A stretch of DNA of 64,000 nucleotides from Mesonia hippocampi (GCF_014197445.1 NZ_JACIFO010000005.1:124001-188000); one strand, 5' to 3'; counted from the first letter of the stretch, positions 34,833 through 45,096 are shown. Made by a program: numbers and translations. Notes: generated from the sequence alone by a model not told the origin.

Positions 34833-35498
34833 ATGCACATTGTATTACCCCTACTTGCCGTAGGCATTGGTTTTTTGATTGCTTATTTTATAAAATCAAA
34901 TGCTATTGCTATAAAATTATTACTCTCTTTTAGTGGTGCTTTTTTATTATCAATTACTGTTTTTGAGTTTTTGCCCCATCTTTATCAGCAACATTTACCT
35001 TATACTGGCCCCATGATAATGCTTGGAATTGTAATCCAATTATTATTAGAATACCTCTCTAAAGGAGCCGAACATGGGCATTTACACTTATCCGAAAATC
35101 AATACCAGTTTCCCTACCTACTTTTTATAAGTTTATGTTTACATTCTCTTTTAGAAGGATACCCTATACACCATCACGACCACATGCTATACGGAGTCGT
35201 AATTCATAAAGTTCCTGTAGCGGTTATCATTTCGTCATTTCTATTAAACTCCAACCTATCTAAAGTTAAAGTAGCCATATTTATTGTATTATTTGGCATC
35301 ATGACACCATTAGGCGCTTTTATAAACGAGCATGTTACCGCGCTAAAAGCATACGAACCCTATATAAACGCCATGGTAGTTGGGGTACTACTACATGTAT
35401 CTACTACCATATTATTCGAATCCTCTAAAAACCACCAATTTAACACCAAAAGGTTTTTAGCCATTATATTAGGTATTATTATTGCCTTTTTTATATAA
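34833..35498 (+). CDS. ZIP-family metal transporter
   Basis: A 221-residue membrane protein with about eight hydrophobic spans. The metal site is seen in LCLHSLLEGYPIHHHDHMLYGVVIHKVPVAVII: the HSxxEG and HKxP motifs of ZIP transmembrane segments 4 and 5, with a His-rich loop between. A further GAFLLSITVFEFLPHLY in span 2 and MVVGVLLHVSTTILFESS near the end fit the family. Zinc or another divalent cation is the likely cargo, moving into the cytoplasm. It is 3 bp from both the methyltransferase gene upstream and the DUF4268 gene downstream, so the three form an operon. Confidence 0.9.
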   Translation: MHIVLPLLAVGIGFLIAYFIKSNAIAIKLLLSFSGAFLLSITVFEFLPHLYQQHLPYTGPMIMLGIVIQLLLEYLSKGAEHGHLHLSENQYQFPYLLFISLCLHSLLEGYPIHHHDHMLYGVVIHKVPVAVIISSFLLNSNLSKVKVAIFIVLFGIMTPLGAFINEHVTALKAYEPYINAMVVGVLLHVSTTILFESSKNHQFNTKRFLAIILGIIIAFFI

Positions 35499-35500
35499 GT

Positions 35501-35929
35501 ATGTTTAGCAAAGAGGAATCTAAAAAAATACGACAGGAGTTTTGGACAAACTTCGGAAAACGTTCTTCCAAAAAATGGATGTTGTATGATACCAAAATAA
35601 AAGAGGTAAACCTTAAATTTCATTTCGATACAAAAAAAGCGCAAGTAGGTTTTGTTATCGATGCCAATGATGAACTCATAAAAGCATTTTACTTTGAGAA
35701 TTTTTTAAGCCTAAAAAACTTATTAAAAGAAGAAGTAAGTAAGGAGCTTATCTTTCACGATTGTTTTGAAACAGAATCAGGAAAGCTTATCGGCTTTATT
35801 TATATAGAACTACCTAATGTATGCATTCATAACAAAAAAACTTGGGATGATGTTTACCTGTTTTTTGAAAACACAATGCCTAAATTCGAAGCTTTTTTTA
35901 TTACCTATAAAGATGTTATAAAAGGTTAG
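35501..35929 (+). CDS. DUF4268 domain protein
   Basis: A 142-residue soluble protein matching DUF4268: SKEESKKIRQEFWTNFGKRSSKKWMLYDTKIKEVNLKFHFDTKKAQVGFVID, then SGKLIGFIYIELPNVCIHNKKTWDDVYLFFENTMPKFEAFFITYKDVI. DUF4268 also occurs as the C-terminal domain of some restriction-like proteins, but here it stands alone. No catalytic motif is clear. It is the last gene of the methyltransferase-ZIP operon, with a terminator 28 bp after the stop. Confidence 0.85.
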   Translation: MFSKEESKKIRQEFWTNFGKRSSKKWMLYDTKIKEVNLKFHFDTKKAQVGFVIDANDELIKAFYFENFLSLKNLLKEEVSKELIFHDCFETESGKLIGFIYIELPNVCIHNKKTWDDVYLFFENTMPKFEAFFITYKDVIKG

Positions 35930-35957
35930 CTTTTTTCAGCTATCCGAATTAAACATA

Positions 35958-35985
35958 AAAAACCGCTTAAAATTAAGCGGTTTTT
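35958..35985. terminator. Bidirectional terminator between the DUF4268 gene and trxB
   Basis: CCGCTTAA and TTAAGCGG pair around two bases, flanked by A5 and T5, between two converging genes. Confidence 0.92.
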
Positions 35986-36013
35986 CATTTATTTTCTATG
36001 GTAAATTCTGCTT

Positions 36014-36970
36014 TTACTCAGCTTCTACTTCACCTAAGTATCTTTCGGCATCTAGAGCTGCCATACAACCCGTACCTGCAGCCGTAATTGCTTGCCTATA
36101 CACATTATCTTGTACATCGCCACTTGCAAAAACTCCAGGAATATTGGTTTTGGTAGATTTCGGCTCAGTTAAAACATAACCGCTTTCATCCATCGTTAAT
36201 TTCCCTTTAAAAATATCGGTATTAGGCTTATGTCCTATCGCTATAAACAATCCTGTAATGGCTATTGTTTCCTTTTCACCTGTTTTATTATTTAGCATAC
36301 GTAAACCTTCTACAACTTGTTCACCTAACACTTCGTCTACTTCTGTATTGTAACGTAAATCTATATTTTTGGTAGTTGTTACACGATGTTGCATAGCTTT
36401 CGAAGCACGCATCTCATCCTTACGCACAAGCATGGTTACCTTATTACAAATGTTTGCTAAATAGGTAGCCTCTTCTGCCGCAGTATCACCACCGCCTACA
36501 ATAGCTACATCTTGATTTTTATAGAAAAAACCATCGCAAACCGCGCAAGCAGAAACTCCTCCGCCTCGCAAACGTTGCTCGCTAGGTAAACCTAAATATT
36601 TAGCTGTTGCCCCTGTAGAAATTATAATAGTATCAGCTTCTATCCAAGTGGTATTATCTACACAAACTTTATGAATTCCTCCGCGTTCTGTGCTAAAATC
36701 TACTTCTGTCACCATGCCTATACGCACTTCTGTACCAAAACGCTCAGCTTGCTTTTGTAGTTGTATCATCATGGTTGGCCCATCTATTCCTTCTGGATAA
36801 CCAGGAAAATTATCCACCTCGGTAGTGGTGGTTAATTGCCCGCCTGGCTCCATGCCTGTATAAAGCACAGGTTTTAAATCTGCACGAGAAGCATATATGG
36901 CAGCAGTATATCCTGCAGGTCCAGAACCTATGATTAAGCACTTGATTCTTTCTAACTTATTTTCTGACAT
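36014..36970 (-). CDS. trxB: Thioredoxin-disulfide reductase
   Basis: A 318-residue flavoenzyme that reduces thioredoxin with NADPH. The FAD motif is GSGPAGYTAAIYASRA (residues 15-30), the redox-active disulfide is Cys142-Cys145 (CAVCDG), and the NADPH motif is IVGGGDTAAEEATYL near 157-171. The C-terminal FAD block TNIPGVFASGDVQDNVYRQAITAAGTGCMAALDAERYL is intact. It is a monocistronic gene: a terminator lies downstream and 188 bp of AT-rich DNA without a clear TAnnTTTG box on its strand lies upstream. Confidence 0.97.
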   Translation of the reverse strand: MSENKLERIKCLIIGSGPAGYTAAIYASRADLKPVLYTGMEPGGQLTTTTEVDNFPGYPEGIDGPTMMIQLQKQAERFGTEVRIGMVTEVDFSTERGGIHKVCVDNTTWIEADTIIISTGATAKYLGLPSEQRLRGGGVSACAVCDGFFYKNQDVAIVGGGDTAAEEATYLANICNKVTMLVRKDEMRASKAMQHRVTTTKNIDLRYNTEVDEVLGEQVVEGLRMLNNKTGEKETIAITGLFIAIGHKPNTDIFKGKLTMDESGYVLTEPKSTKTNIPGVFASGDVQDNVYRQAITAAGTGCMAALDAERYLGEVEAE

Positions 36971-37132
36971 AAATATTCTTTTTAAGAGGTGTAAATTTAA
37001 TAAGATTCCTAAAACTTTTTCATATATTTTAATGAAGTATTTTTATAAGACTATAAAGCTAAGTAATAACCTGGCTTTTAACATTAAAGTAAAGTAAAAA
37101 TAAGATTATTACAGAACTCTCATTTATTTTAA

Positions 37133-37140
37133 TATTTTTG
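37133..37140 (+). promoter_or_regulatory. -7 box of the tryptophan 2,3-dioxygenase gene
   Basis: TATTTTTG matches TAnnTTTG, 18 bp before the ATG at 37159. A TTG at the standard distance is absent, so the promoter may be weak or activator-dependent. Confidence 0.5.
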
Positions 37141-37158
37141 TTCAAATAGTTTTATTTT

Positions 37159-38073
37159 ATGAGCAACCACGACTTATTTTCTGAAATTGAAAAAAAATAT
37201 ACCGCTTTAGGTGAAAACCCCGAAATTTACCTACAAGGCTTATTGCAAGCCAAACCCATTTCATACTGGGATTATATCGAAGTTGATAGCCTCTTATCGC
37301 TACAACGCCCACGTACAAATTTTAAAGATGAGGAAATCTTTATTATGTACCACCAAATTATTGAGTTAACCCTAAAACTAATGATTTTAGAACTCAAACA
37401 ACTTACGGGAGACAACCAACCCACAGAGAAAGACCTTATTGAACGTTCAAGCCGCCTACGCCGCTACACACAGATGCTAATGACTTCTTTTGATGTAATG
37501 AAATACGGCATGAGTTACGACGATTACCGTACTTTTAGAACCACATTAGCCCCTGCAAGCGGTTTCCAGAGTGCACAATTTAGAATTATAGAAATCTACG
37601 CCACGCCTATTATCAACTTAATTAATGAAAAAGGAAAAAGCAGATTGAGCAACACGCCTACTATAGAAGAATGCTTTGAAAACATTTATTGGAAAGATGC
37701 AGGCCTAAATAGAAAAACAGGTAAAAAATCGCTTACCCTAAGTATGTTTGAAGACAAATACCTAGATCAATTTATCAAGCTTGCAAAAAACATTGAAGGC
37801 AAAACCCTTGCCGATAAAATAGACCAATTCCCAAATCCATCACCAGAATTAATTAATGCCTTAAGAGACTTCGATTATTTTTATAATGTAGAATGGCCGC
37901 TCATTCATTTAAAAACAGCAGAACACTACTTAGAAAGCAAAACAGAAACAAAAGCAGCAACAGGCGGCTCTGACTGGAAAAAATACTTACACCCAAAATA
38001 TCAGCAACGAAAATTTTTCCCCAAACTATGGAAAGATGAGGATATGATAAATTGGGGAGAAAGTAAACTATAA
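37159..38073 (+). CDS. kynA: Tryptophan 2,3-dioxygenase
   Basis: A heme dioxygenase of 304 residues that opens the indole ring of tryptophan to give N-formylkynurenine. Conserved features are SYWDYIEVDSLLSLQRPR near residues 35-52, Phe61 and His65 in FIMYHQIIELTLK (His65 aligns with the active-site His of the family), Arg127 in FRTTLAPASGFQSAQFR, a heme-ligand His in PLIHLKTAEHYL near 263-274, and TGGSDWKKYLHP, which matches the TGGSxxxxYL block. It is monocistronic and the step may feed NAD synthesis or tryptophan breakdown; nadC lies 24 kb away, but the intervening kynurenine genes are not in the window. Confidence 0.93.
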   Translation: MSNHDLFSEIEKKYTALGENPEIYLQGLLQAKPISYWDYIEVDSLLSLQRPRTNFKDEEIFIMYHQIIELTLKLMILELKQLTGDNQPTEKDLIERSSRLRRYTQMLMTSFDVMKYGMSYDDYRTFRTTLAPASGFQSAQFRIIEIYATPIINLINEKGKSRLSNTPTIEECFENIYWKDAGLNRKTGKKSLTLSMFEDKYLDQFIKLAKNIEGKTLADKIDQFPNPSPELINALRDFDYFYNVEWPLIHLKTAEHYLESKTETKAATGGSDWKKYLHPKYQQRKFFPKLWKDEDMINWGESKL

Positions 38074-38178
38074 CACCTAAACCGTATCAAGTTAAACCCA
38101 AAAAAGTATTTTTAATCAGAAATTAATATTAATTTCCGTTAATTTTCCTATTTTTAGCTACCAAAACATTCGCTATTT

Positions 38179-40092
38179 ATGGAAATAAAAAACGACCTAC
38201 AGATAAAATCTTTTGCAGAATATAAAAAAGTATATAAACAAAGTACAGAGAACCCCGAAGAATTTTGGAATCAAGTAGCCGAAAAGTTCACTTGGAAAAA
38301 AAGATGGGATAATACTTTAGCCTACGACTTTAATAAACCAGAAGTTTCTTGGTTTTCTGGCGGAAAGCTAAACATCACCGAAAATTGCTTAGACAGGCAT
38401 TTAAAAACACAGCCTAATCGCAATGCTATTATCTGGGAACCTAACAACCCTAACGAAGAATCTAGACACATTACCTATAGGCAACTTTATGTAAAAGTTT
38501 GCCAATTTGCAAATGTGCTAAAAAACAACGGTATCAAAAAAGGAGACAGGGTTTGCTTATACATGCCCATGATTCCAGAACTCGTTGTAGCCATGCTTGC
38601 ATGTGCTCGTATCGGGGCTATACATTCTGTTGTTTTCGCAGGATTTTCTAGCACCGCATTAAGCAGTCGTATAAACGATTCTTCTTCCAAACTACTTATC
38701 ACTGCCAACGAATATTATAGAGGCACAAAAGCAATACCCCTAAAAGAAATATGCGATGAAGCGCTAAAAAACTACAATACCATAGAAAAAGTAATTGTTT
38801 ACCGGCGTACCATAAACGAAGTAAGCATGCAAAAAAACCGAGATGTTTACTGGTTTGACGAATTACAAAAAGTAGACCTCGAAGCTCCTGCAGAAACAAT
38901 GGATGCTGAAGATCCTTTATTTATTCTATACACATCGGGCTCTACCGGAAAACCAAAAGGAATGGTACATACCACAGGAGGTTATATGGTAGGCACCACC
39001 TATTCTTTCCAAAATGTATTTCAGCCAGAACCTGAAGACCGATATTGGTGTACCGCAGACATTGGTTGGATTACAGGACACTCCTATATTGTATATGGCC
39101 CGTTACTTGCTGGCGTTACCAGCGTAATGTTTGAAGGCGTACCTAGCTATCCAGACTATGGTAGGTTTTGGGAAATTATAGAAAAATTTAAAATCACCCA
39201 TTTTTATACCGCCCCAACAGCCATCCGCTCCCTAGCAAAACAACCGCTTTCTCATATAGAAAAACACAACTTAAATTCGTTAAAAGTTTTAGGTTCTGTT
39301 GGCGAGCCTATTAACGAAGAAGCTTGGCACTGGTTTAATGATAATATAGGAAAAAGCCACTGCCCTATAGTTGACACTTGGTGGCAAACCGAAACAGGTA
39401 GCATTATGATATCTCCACTTGCAGGAATTACTTCTACTAGACCTTGTTTTGCTTCGTTACCACTTCCTGGAGTCCAACCCGCTTTACTCGATGAAAACGG
39501 AAAAGAAATTATTTTCAACGGACAAAAAGCAGAAGGAAGCTTAGCCATAAAAGCCCCGTGGCCAGCTATGGCAAGAACCGTATGGAACGATCATCAGCGC
39601 TATAAAGATGTTTATTTCTCTGCCTATCCTGGCATGTACTTTACCGGAGATGGAGCTTATCGAGACGCTACAGGCAATTACCGTATAACAGGTCGTGTAG
39701 ATGATGTTGTTATTGTCTCTGGACACAACTTAGGAACCGCCCCAATTGAAAACGCTATTAATGAACATGAAAAAGTAGCCGAAAGTGCCATTGTAGGTTA
39801 CCCACACGAAGTAAAAGGTAATGCTTTGTATGCCTATGTTATCTTATTTAATCCAGATGATGCTTCCGATGAATTACGCCAAGAAATTAAACAAGAAATA
39901 ACCCGAACAATAGGCGCTATTGCAAAACCTGATAAAATTCAATTTGTAAAAGAATTACCTAAAACACGAAGCGGAAAAATTATGCGAAGAATTTTAAGAA
40001 AAATAGCTTCTAAAGACGTAAGTAATCTAGGTGACACATCAACACTTCTTAATGGAAACATCATAGATGACATCATACAAAACACTATTTAA
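38179..40092 (+). CDS. acs: Acetyl-CoA synthetase
   Basis: An AMP-forming acetate-CoA ligase of 637 residues, the usual Acs length. The P-loop-like motif YTSGSTGKPKGMVHTTGGYM is near residue 250, WWQTETGSIM near 400, YFTGDGAYRDATGNYRITGRVDDVVIVSGH near 495-525, and the acetylation-controlled lysine in PKTRSGKIMRR near 600. Variants such as GVPSYPDYGRFWEIIEKFKITHFYTAPTAIR define the acetate-specific branch. It uses acetate scavenged or released from other pathways. It stands alone, 126 bp before a SusC gene on the same strand. Confidence 0.96.
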   Translation: MEIKNDLQIKSFAEYKKVYKQSTENPEEFWNQVAEKFTWKKRWDNTLAYDFNKPEVSWFSGGKLNITENCLDRHLKTQPNRNAIIWEPNNPNEESRHITYRQLYVKVCQFANVLKNNGIKKGDRVCLYMPMIPELVVAMLACARIGAIHSVVFAGFSSTALSSRINDSSSKLLITANEYYRGTKAIPLKEICDEALKNYNTIEKVIVYRRTINEVSMQKNRDVYWFDELQKVDLEAPAETMDAEDPLFILYTSGSTGKPKGMVHTTGGYMVGTTYSFQNVFQPEPEDRYWCTADIGWITGHSYIVYGPLLAGVTSVMFEGVPSYPDYGRFWEIIEKFKITHFYTAPTAIRSLAKQPLSHIEKHNLNSLKVLGSVGEPINEEAWHWFNDNIGKSHCPIVDTWWQTETGSIMISPLAGITSTRPCFASLPLPGVQPALLDENGKEIIFNGQKAEGSLAIKAPWPAMARTVWNDHQRYKDVYFSAYPGMYFTGDGAYRDATGNYRITGRVDDVVIVSGHNLGTAPIENAINEHEKVAESAIVGYPHEVKGNALYAYVILFNPDDASDELRQEIKQEITRTIGAIAKPDKIQFVKELPKTRSGKIMRRILRKIASKDVSNLGDTSTLLNGNIIDDIIQNTI

Positions 40093-40217
40093 CAATCATT
40101 TAAACAAATAAACAACCTTTGTTAAAAAAAAGTTTTTCCTTATTCTTTTGCGTTTTAAAAAATGTTAATTATTTTTAAAAAATTTTTTAAAGTATTATTA
40201 ACATCAAAAAAGAAAAC

Positions 40218-43200
40218 ATGATTAAGGAAAAACTACGTAATCCTATTATTGTTACGTTTTTGCTTTTCTGCAGTTTTATTATGTCTGCACAAGAGCGAAA
40301 CATTTCTGGAATGGTAACAGGTGCCTCAGATGGTATACCAATCCCATTTGTAAACATCACCATTAAAGACAAACCAGGAAAAGGTGCAACAACCGATTTT
40401 GACGGAAATTACACCATCAACGCCGCAACAGGCGACGTTTTAGTTTTCTCTACCGTTGGTATGAAAACTAAACAACAAACAATTGGTACTGGTTCTACCT
40501 ATAATATAAGCCTGGAAACCGACATCGCTGAACTAGAAGCAGTGGTAATTACAGGTTTTGATAATGTAGAAGAGCGTTTATTTACAGGAGCTAACTCTAC
40601 AATTTCTGCCGAAGACTTAAAAGTAGACGGTGTAGTAGACGTAAGCCGTATGTTAGAAGGTAAAGCCGCTGGGGTAAATATCCAAAACGTAACAGGTACT
40701 TTTGGTGCAGCACCAAAAATTACTATTCGTGGTGCATCTTCTATTTTTGGAGATACAAAACCACTTTTCGTAATTGACGGAGTAGTACAAGAGGATATTA
40801 TTGACTTAGACTTTGATGAGTTAGCCTCTGGAGATGCAACAACATTAATCGGTTCTTCTATCGCTGGATTAAACGCCAACGATATTGCTGGTATCGAAAT
40901 TCTTAAAGATGCTTCTGCTACCGCATTATACGGAGCTCGTGCATTAAACGGGGTAGTAGTAATTAACACTATCTCTGGAAAAAGAGAAACACCTACTACC
41001 ATAAACTATACATTAGAGCAAACTGTAAGAGCTACACCAAAATACTCTCAATATGATATTCTAAACTCGCAAGAGACGATGAGTATCTTTAAAGAGATGG
41101 AAGCTAAAGGATTTTTAACTCAAGCTGGAGTTGTTCAATCAAGATCAGGAGGTGTGTATTATACATTATATGACAAAATCAACAGATTTATTGGTGATGA
41201 TTATACCTCTCCTTACTCTAACAATGGTTTTGAAGTAACCAACACACCAGAGTACAGAAATCTTTACTTACAACAGTATGAAAAAGCAAACACCGATTGG
41301 TTTAAAACTTTATTTAGACAATCGATAACTCAAAACCACTCATTAAGTTTTAGTGGTGGTGGAGAGCACAACTCATACTACGCTTCTGTTAGTTTCTTTA
41401 ACGACCCAGGATTAACTATTGCTGATGATGTAAAACGTTTAACTACCAACTTTAAGAACACATTTTACTTATCAGATAAATTTAACTTAACCTTATCTTC
41501 AAAAGCATCAAAAAGGTCTCAAAAAGCACCAGGAACTTATGCTAAATCTAACGACGTTGTTAGTGGAGAAGTAAGTAGAAACTTTGACATCAACCCGTTT
41601 AGTTATACACTAAACACCAACAGAACTGTAAGACCACGTAACAACAACGGAGGTTTAGAGTATATTTGGGATAACTACGCTCCTTTTAACATCATCAATG
41701 AGTTAAACAACAACTACATTGAATTAGATGTAATGGATTTCCTATTCCAAGTAGATGCTAACTACAAGATAACAGACAAACTTACATACAACCTTACCGC
41801 TTCTGGAAGATATGTAAACAGTTCAAGCGAGCATAATGTTACAGAAAATGCAAACGCTGCAGAAGCTTACCGCTCTATGGGAACTACCATCATTAGAGAC
41901 AACAACCCTTTCTTGTTTGATGATCCAGAAAACCCAACCGAAAAACCAAGAAGCGTACTTCCTTACGGAGGAATGTATAACAAGCGTGACAACACTTTAG
42001 AGAGTTACTACGTTCGTAATACACTTAACTATAAAACAAAACTTAACGACATTCATGACCTTGTTGTTTTTGGAGGACAAGATTTACGTTATGTAGATCG
42101 TAATCAAACTTTCTTTGAAGGTTACGGTATGCAATACGATAAAGGCTATGTTCCAAACATAAACCCAGACTATTTTGACAAATACATCGGAGAAGGTGGG
42201 CAATACTTTGGGAAATCTACATTTAGAGAGCGCACAGTAAGTTTCTTCGGGAAAGTTACCTACGGATATGACAACAGGTATATTGTTGCATTAACTGGTC
42301 GTTATGATGGTTCTAACAGACAAGGAAAATCTACCAGCTCTAGATGGTTACCAACTTGGTCTATCTCTGGAAAATGGAATGCAGCTAGAGAAAAATTCTT
42401 AGAAGATTCTAAAATCATAAGCAACCTAACCATTAGACCTTCTTACGGGTTAACGGCAACAGCAGGACCTGCTACCAACTCGCTAGCAATTTTCAGAAGT
42501 GAAAGCATTTTTAGAAAATCTGTTTCTCAAAGAGAAAACATGTTATCTATTGTAGAGTTACAAAACGATGACTTAACTTGGGAAAAACAATACGAAACCA
42601 ATATTGGTCTAGACTTAGGTTTATTAGAAAACCGTATCAACATTAGTGCTGACGTGTACCAACGTAAAGGCTTCGACCTTATTGACTACGTTAACACCTC
42701 AGGTATTGGCGGGCAATATGTAAAAGCAATGAACGATGCTGATATGACCACGAAAGGTTTCGAATTATCTATCAATTCTACAAACATCAAAACAGAGGAT
42801 TTTAGTTGGTCTACCACGTTAAACTTCTCTATTTTTGATCAAGAAGTAACTAAACTACAAAACAAACCTAACGTATTAGACTTAGTTGACTTAACAGGAG
42901 GAAACGTAGTAGGTTACCCTAGAAACTCTTTATTCTCTTTCGATTTCCAAGGTTTAAATGATCAAGGTCTTCCTACCTTTATCTTACCAGAAGGAAGCAG
43001 TTCTATTACAGGAGCTAACTTCCAGGATACAGAAGACTTATTAGATTACCTTGTGTATGAAGGATCTATAGAGCCAAATAAAACAGCTGGTTTCTCGAAT
43101 ACCTTTAACTATAAAAACTGGAGCTTAAACATGTTTATTTCTGCTTCTTGGGGAAATAAAATCCGTTTAAACCCAACATTTAGTTCTTCATATTCAGACT

Positions 43201-43589
43201 TAGATGTATTTACAAAAGATTTCGCTAACAGATGGTTATTACCAGGAGATGAAGACAAAACAAACATTCCTGTAATTGCAGACAGACGTTTAGTAGAACA
43301 ATATCCTAATTTAAATAGAGCTTATAACGCTTACAACTACTCTACAGCACGTGTTGCCGATGGTGGTTTTGTAAGAATGAAAAACATTTCATTAAGTTAT
43401 AACTTCCCTAAAGAATTTGTAAACAAATTAGGGATGAGTAAATTTTCATTAAAGGCATTAGCTACAAACCCTTTCTTAATCTATTCAGACGACAAGCTTA
43501 ACGGTCAAGACCCTGAATTCTTTATGGCAGGAGGAGTTTCTTACCCTATTATGCAACAATATACATTATCATTAAACTTAAGTATCTAA
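40218..43589 (+). CDS. SusC/RagA-family TonB-dependent receptor
   Basis: A 1123-residue outer-membrane transporter. A signal peptide (residues 1-24, ending IMSA-Q) is followed by a carboxypeptidase-D-like domain (NISGMVTGASDGIPIPFVNITIKDKPGKGATTDFDGNYTI) and the plug (LEAVVITGFDNVEERLFTGANSTI; KPLFVIDGVVQEDI; GIEILKDASATALYGARALNGVVVINT). The barrel closes in QYTLSLNLSI. It lacks the STN domain of the first receptor, so it should not signal through FecR. The 125-bp upstream region has an imperfect TTATTCTTTTG element at 40140-40150. SusD starts 5 bp downstream. Confidence 0.95.
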   Translation: MIKEKLRNPIIVTFLLFCSFIMSAQERNISGMVTGASDGIPIPFVNITIKDKPGKGATTDFDGNYTINAATGDVLVFSTVGMKTKQQTIGTGSTYNISLETDIAELEAVVITGFDNVEERLFTGANSTISAEDLKVDGVVDVSRMLEGKAAGVNIQNVTGTFGAAPKITIRGASSIFGDTKPLFVIDGVVQEDIIDLDFDELASGDATTLIGSSIAGLNANDIAGIEILKDASATALYGARALNGVVVINTISGKRETPTTINYTLEQTVRATPKYSQYDILNSQETMSIFKEMEAKGFLTQAGVVQSRSGGVYYTLYDKINRFIGDDYTSPYSNNGFEVTNTPEYRNLYLQQYEKANTDWFKTLFRQSITQNHSLSFSGGGEHNSYYASVSFFNDPGLTIADDVKRLTTNFKNTFYLSDKFNLTLSSKASKRSQKAPGTYAKSNDVVSGEVSRNFDINPFSYTLNTNRTVRPRNNNGGLEYIWDNYAPFNIINELNNNYIELDVMDFLFQVDANYKITDKLTYNLTASGRYVNSSSEHNVTENANAAEAYRSMGTTIIRDNNPFLFDDPENPTEKPRSVLPYGGMYNKRDNTLESYYVRNTLNYKTKLNDIHDLVVFGGQDLRYVDRNQTFFEGYGMQYDKGYVPNINPDYFDKYIGEGGQYFGKSTFRERTVSFFGKVTYGYDNRYIVALTGRYDGSNRQGKSTSSRWLPTWSISGKWNAAREKFLEDSKIISNLTIRPSYGLTATAGPATNSLAIFRSESIFRKSVSQRENMLSIVELQNDDLTWEKQYETNIGLDLGLLENRINISADVYQRKGFDLIDYVNTSGIGGQYVKAMNDADMTTKGFELSINSTNIKTEDFSWSTTLNFSIFDQEVTKLQNKPNVLDLVDLTGGNVVGYPRNSLFSFDFQGLNDQGLPTFILPEGSSSITGANFQDTEDLLDYLVYEGSIEPNKTAGFSNTFNYKNWSLNMFISASWGNKIRLNPTFSSSYSDLDVFTKDFANRWLLPGDEDKTNIPVIADRRLVEQYPNLNRAYNAYNYSTARVADGGFVRMKNISLSYNFPKEFVNKLGMSKFSLKALATNPFLIYSDDKLNGQDPEFFMAGGVSYPIMQQYTLSLNLSI

Positions 43590-43593
43590 AAAA

Positions 43594-45078
43594 ATGAAAA
43601 TGAAGAAAATATATAATTTATTATTAGTAGCTGGAACAATTTCGTTAACATCTTGTTCCGACTACCTATCAGAAGTTCCGGATAACAGGACGCAGATTGA
43701 TAGCGAAGAAAAGATACAAGAACTGTTAGTTGGGGCTTACCCTGTTTCTGCTTATGCTCCATTTTTAGAGCCAATGACAGACAACTTTGAAGACAAAGGA
43801 AATCTAGAAGCAACTACTGATGAATTTTTACGTTCTTACTCTTGGGAAGAAGTAATTACCGATCGTCAAGATACGCCTACTAGTTATTGGTCTAGATGTT
43901 ACTCTGCAATTGCTCATGCTAACCAAGCTTTAGTTTCTATAGCAGAATTAGAAGGGAAACCAGATATGGATTTATCTGCCGAAAAAGGAGAAGCATTAGT
44001 GGCTAGAGCCTATGCACACTTTATGTTAGTAAATATCTGGGGGAAACATTACAACCCAACAACTGGAGCTAGTTTATTAGGAGTACCTTATGTATTAGAG
44101 CCAGAAACAGAAGCTATTAAGCAATACACCAGAAGCTCTGTAGAAGAAGTTTACCAACTTATTGAAAAAGACCTGACAGAAGGCTTAGCTTTACTGTCTA
44201 ACGAATACTCACAACCTAAATTCCATTTCACCCCTGAAGCTGGGCATGCATTTGCCTCTAGGTTCTACTTATACAAAGGAGATTGGGATAAAGTAATTGA
44301 ACATTCGAATAAAATTTTAAACAACGTAAACGAAAAACTAAGAGACTGGAATTACTATCAAGACAACTTGCAAATAGATGAAATAAGTGCAGAAGTAATG
44401 GGCGCTTCAGAATCTGCTAACCTACTTATTAGTGTTCCTATTTCGTATATGTATACTGGGTTTGCCCGTAATAGATTCGGTTTATCTGTAGACAAAAAAG
44501 AAGAGCTTTTTGATGCTCTAAACCCTTACGGAAAACCATGGGCGTATCAACAAGTACAATTCGCTAACGGAGGTTTAACTTGGACTATCAACAAATATGA
44601 CCGTATATTTGAATATACAGACATTACTGCTGGAATTGGATACCAAAGAACCTCAATGGCTATGCTAACACATGATGAAACTTTACTTGCTAGAGCTGAA
44701 GCTTATGTGATGAAGAATAATTTTGATGCCGCAGCAGAAGACCTTAATACCTTCTTAGCTAAAAAAACTAGAAATTATACAAACGATGTTTTAACAGCAA
44801 CTCAAATGATAGCACAAATAGGAGACGCATCTGAATACGCTCCTTATTATGAGTTATCAAACGACCAGTCGAAATTAATCAAGTTTATTGCAGAAATAAG
44901 AAGACGTGAGTTTTATAATGAAGGTTTACGTTGGTTTGACATCAAACGTTTCAACATCCCAGTAACACACGATTTTATAGACCAAAATTCTGACGTTTTA
45001 ACTGCTGACGATAACAGAAAAGCAGTACAAATACCTATCAGTGCTAGAACATTTGGTTTAGAAGCAAATCCTCGTTAA
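43594..45078 (+). CDS. SusD/RagB-family lipoprotein
   Basis: A 494-residue surface lipoprotein that partners the SusC channel just upstream (5-bp gap). Lipobox SLTSC gives lipidated Cys21, then SDYLSEVPDNRTQIDSEEKIQELLVGAYP, the family N-terminus. Further blocks are YWSRCYSAIAHANQALVSI, EALVARAYAHFMLVNIWGKHY and the C-terminal IAEIRRREFYNEGLRWFDIKRFNIPVTH, conserved across SusD proteins. A second ATG two codons in (43600) is an equally possible start. Its ligand cannot be read from the sequence. Confidence 0.96.
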   Translation: MKMKKIYNLLLVAGTISLTSCSDYLSEVPDNRTQIDSEEKIQELLVGAYPVSAYAPFLEPMTDNFEDKGNLEATTDEFLRSYSWEEVITDRQDTPTSYWSRCYSAIAHANQALVSIAELEGKPDMDLSAEKGEALVARAYAHFMLVNIWGKHYNPTTGASLLGVPYVLEPETEAIKQYTRSSVEEVYQLIEKDLTEGLALLSNEYSQPKFHFTPEAGHAFASRFYLYKGDWDKVIEHSNKILNNVNEKLRDWNYYQDNLQIDEISAEVMGASESANLLISVPISYMYTGFARNRFGLSVDKKEELFDALNPYGKPWAYQQVQFANGGLTWTINKYDRIFEYTDITAGIGYQRTSMAMLTHDETLLARAEAYVMKNNFDAAAEDLNTFLAKKTRNYTNDVLTATQMIAQIGDASEYAPYYELSNDQSKLIKFIAEIRRREFYNEGLRWFDIKRFNIPVTHDFIDQNSDVLTADDNRKAVQIPISARTFGLEANPR

Positions 45079-45096
45079 TTAAAAATTTTATACAAA

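Noticed and set aside
36971-37158. Small gene or RNA in the trxB upstream region
   Set aside because: The 188 bp are AT-rich, without a credible frame or stable fold; only a -7 box for the next gene was seen.
40499-41002. 167-aa reading frame antisense to the second SusC gene
   Set aside because: It lies wholly inside a clear receptor gene, has a low-complexity Ser/Pro/Ile translation and no start signal; it is a shadow of the coding strand.
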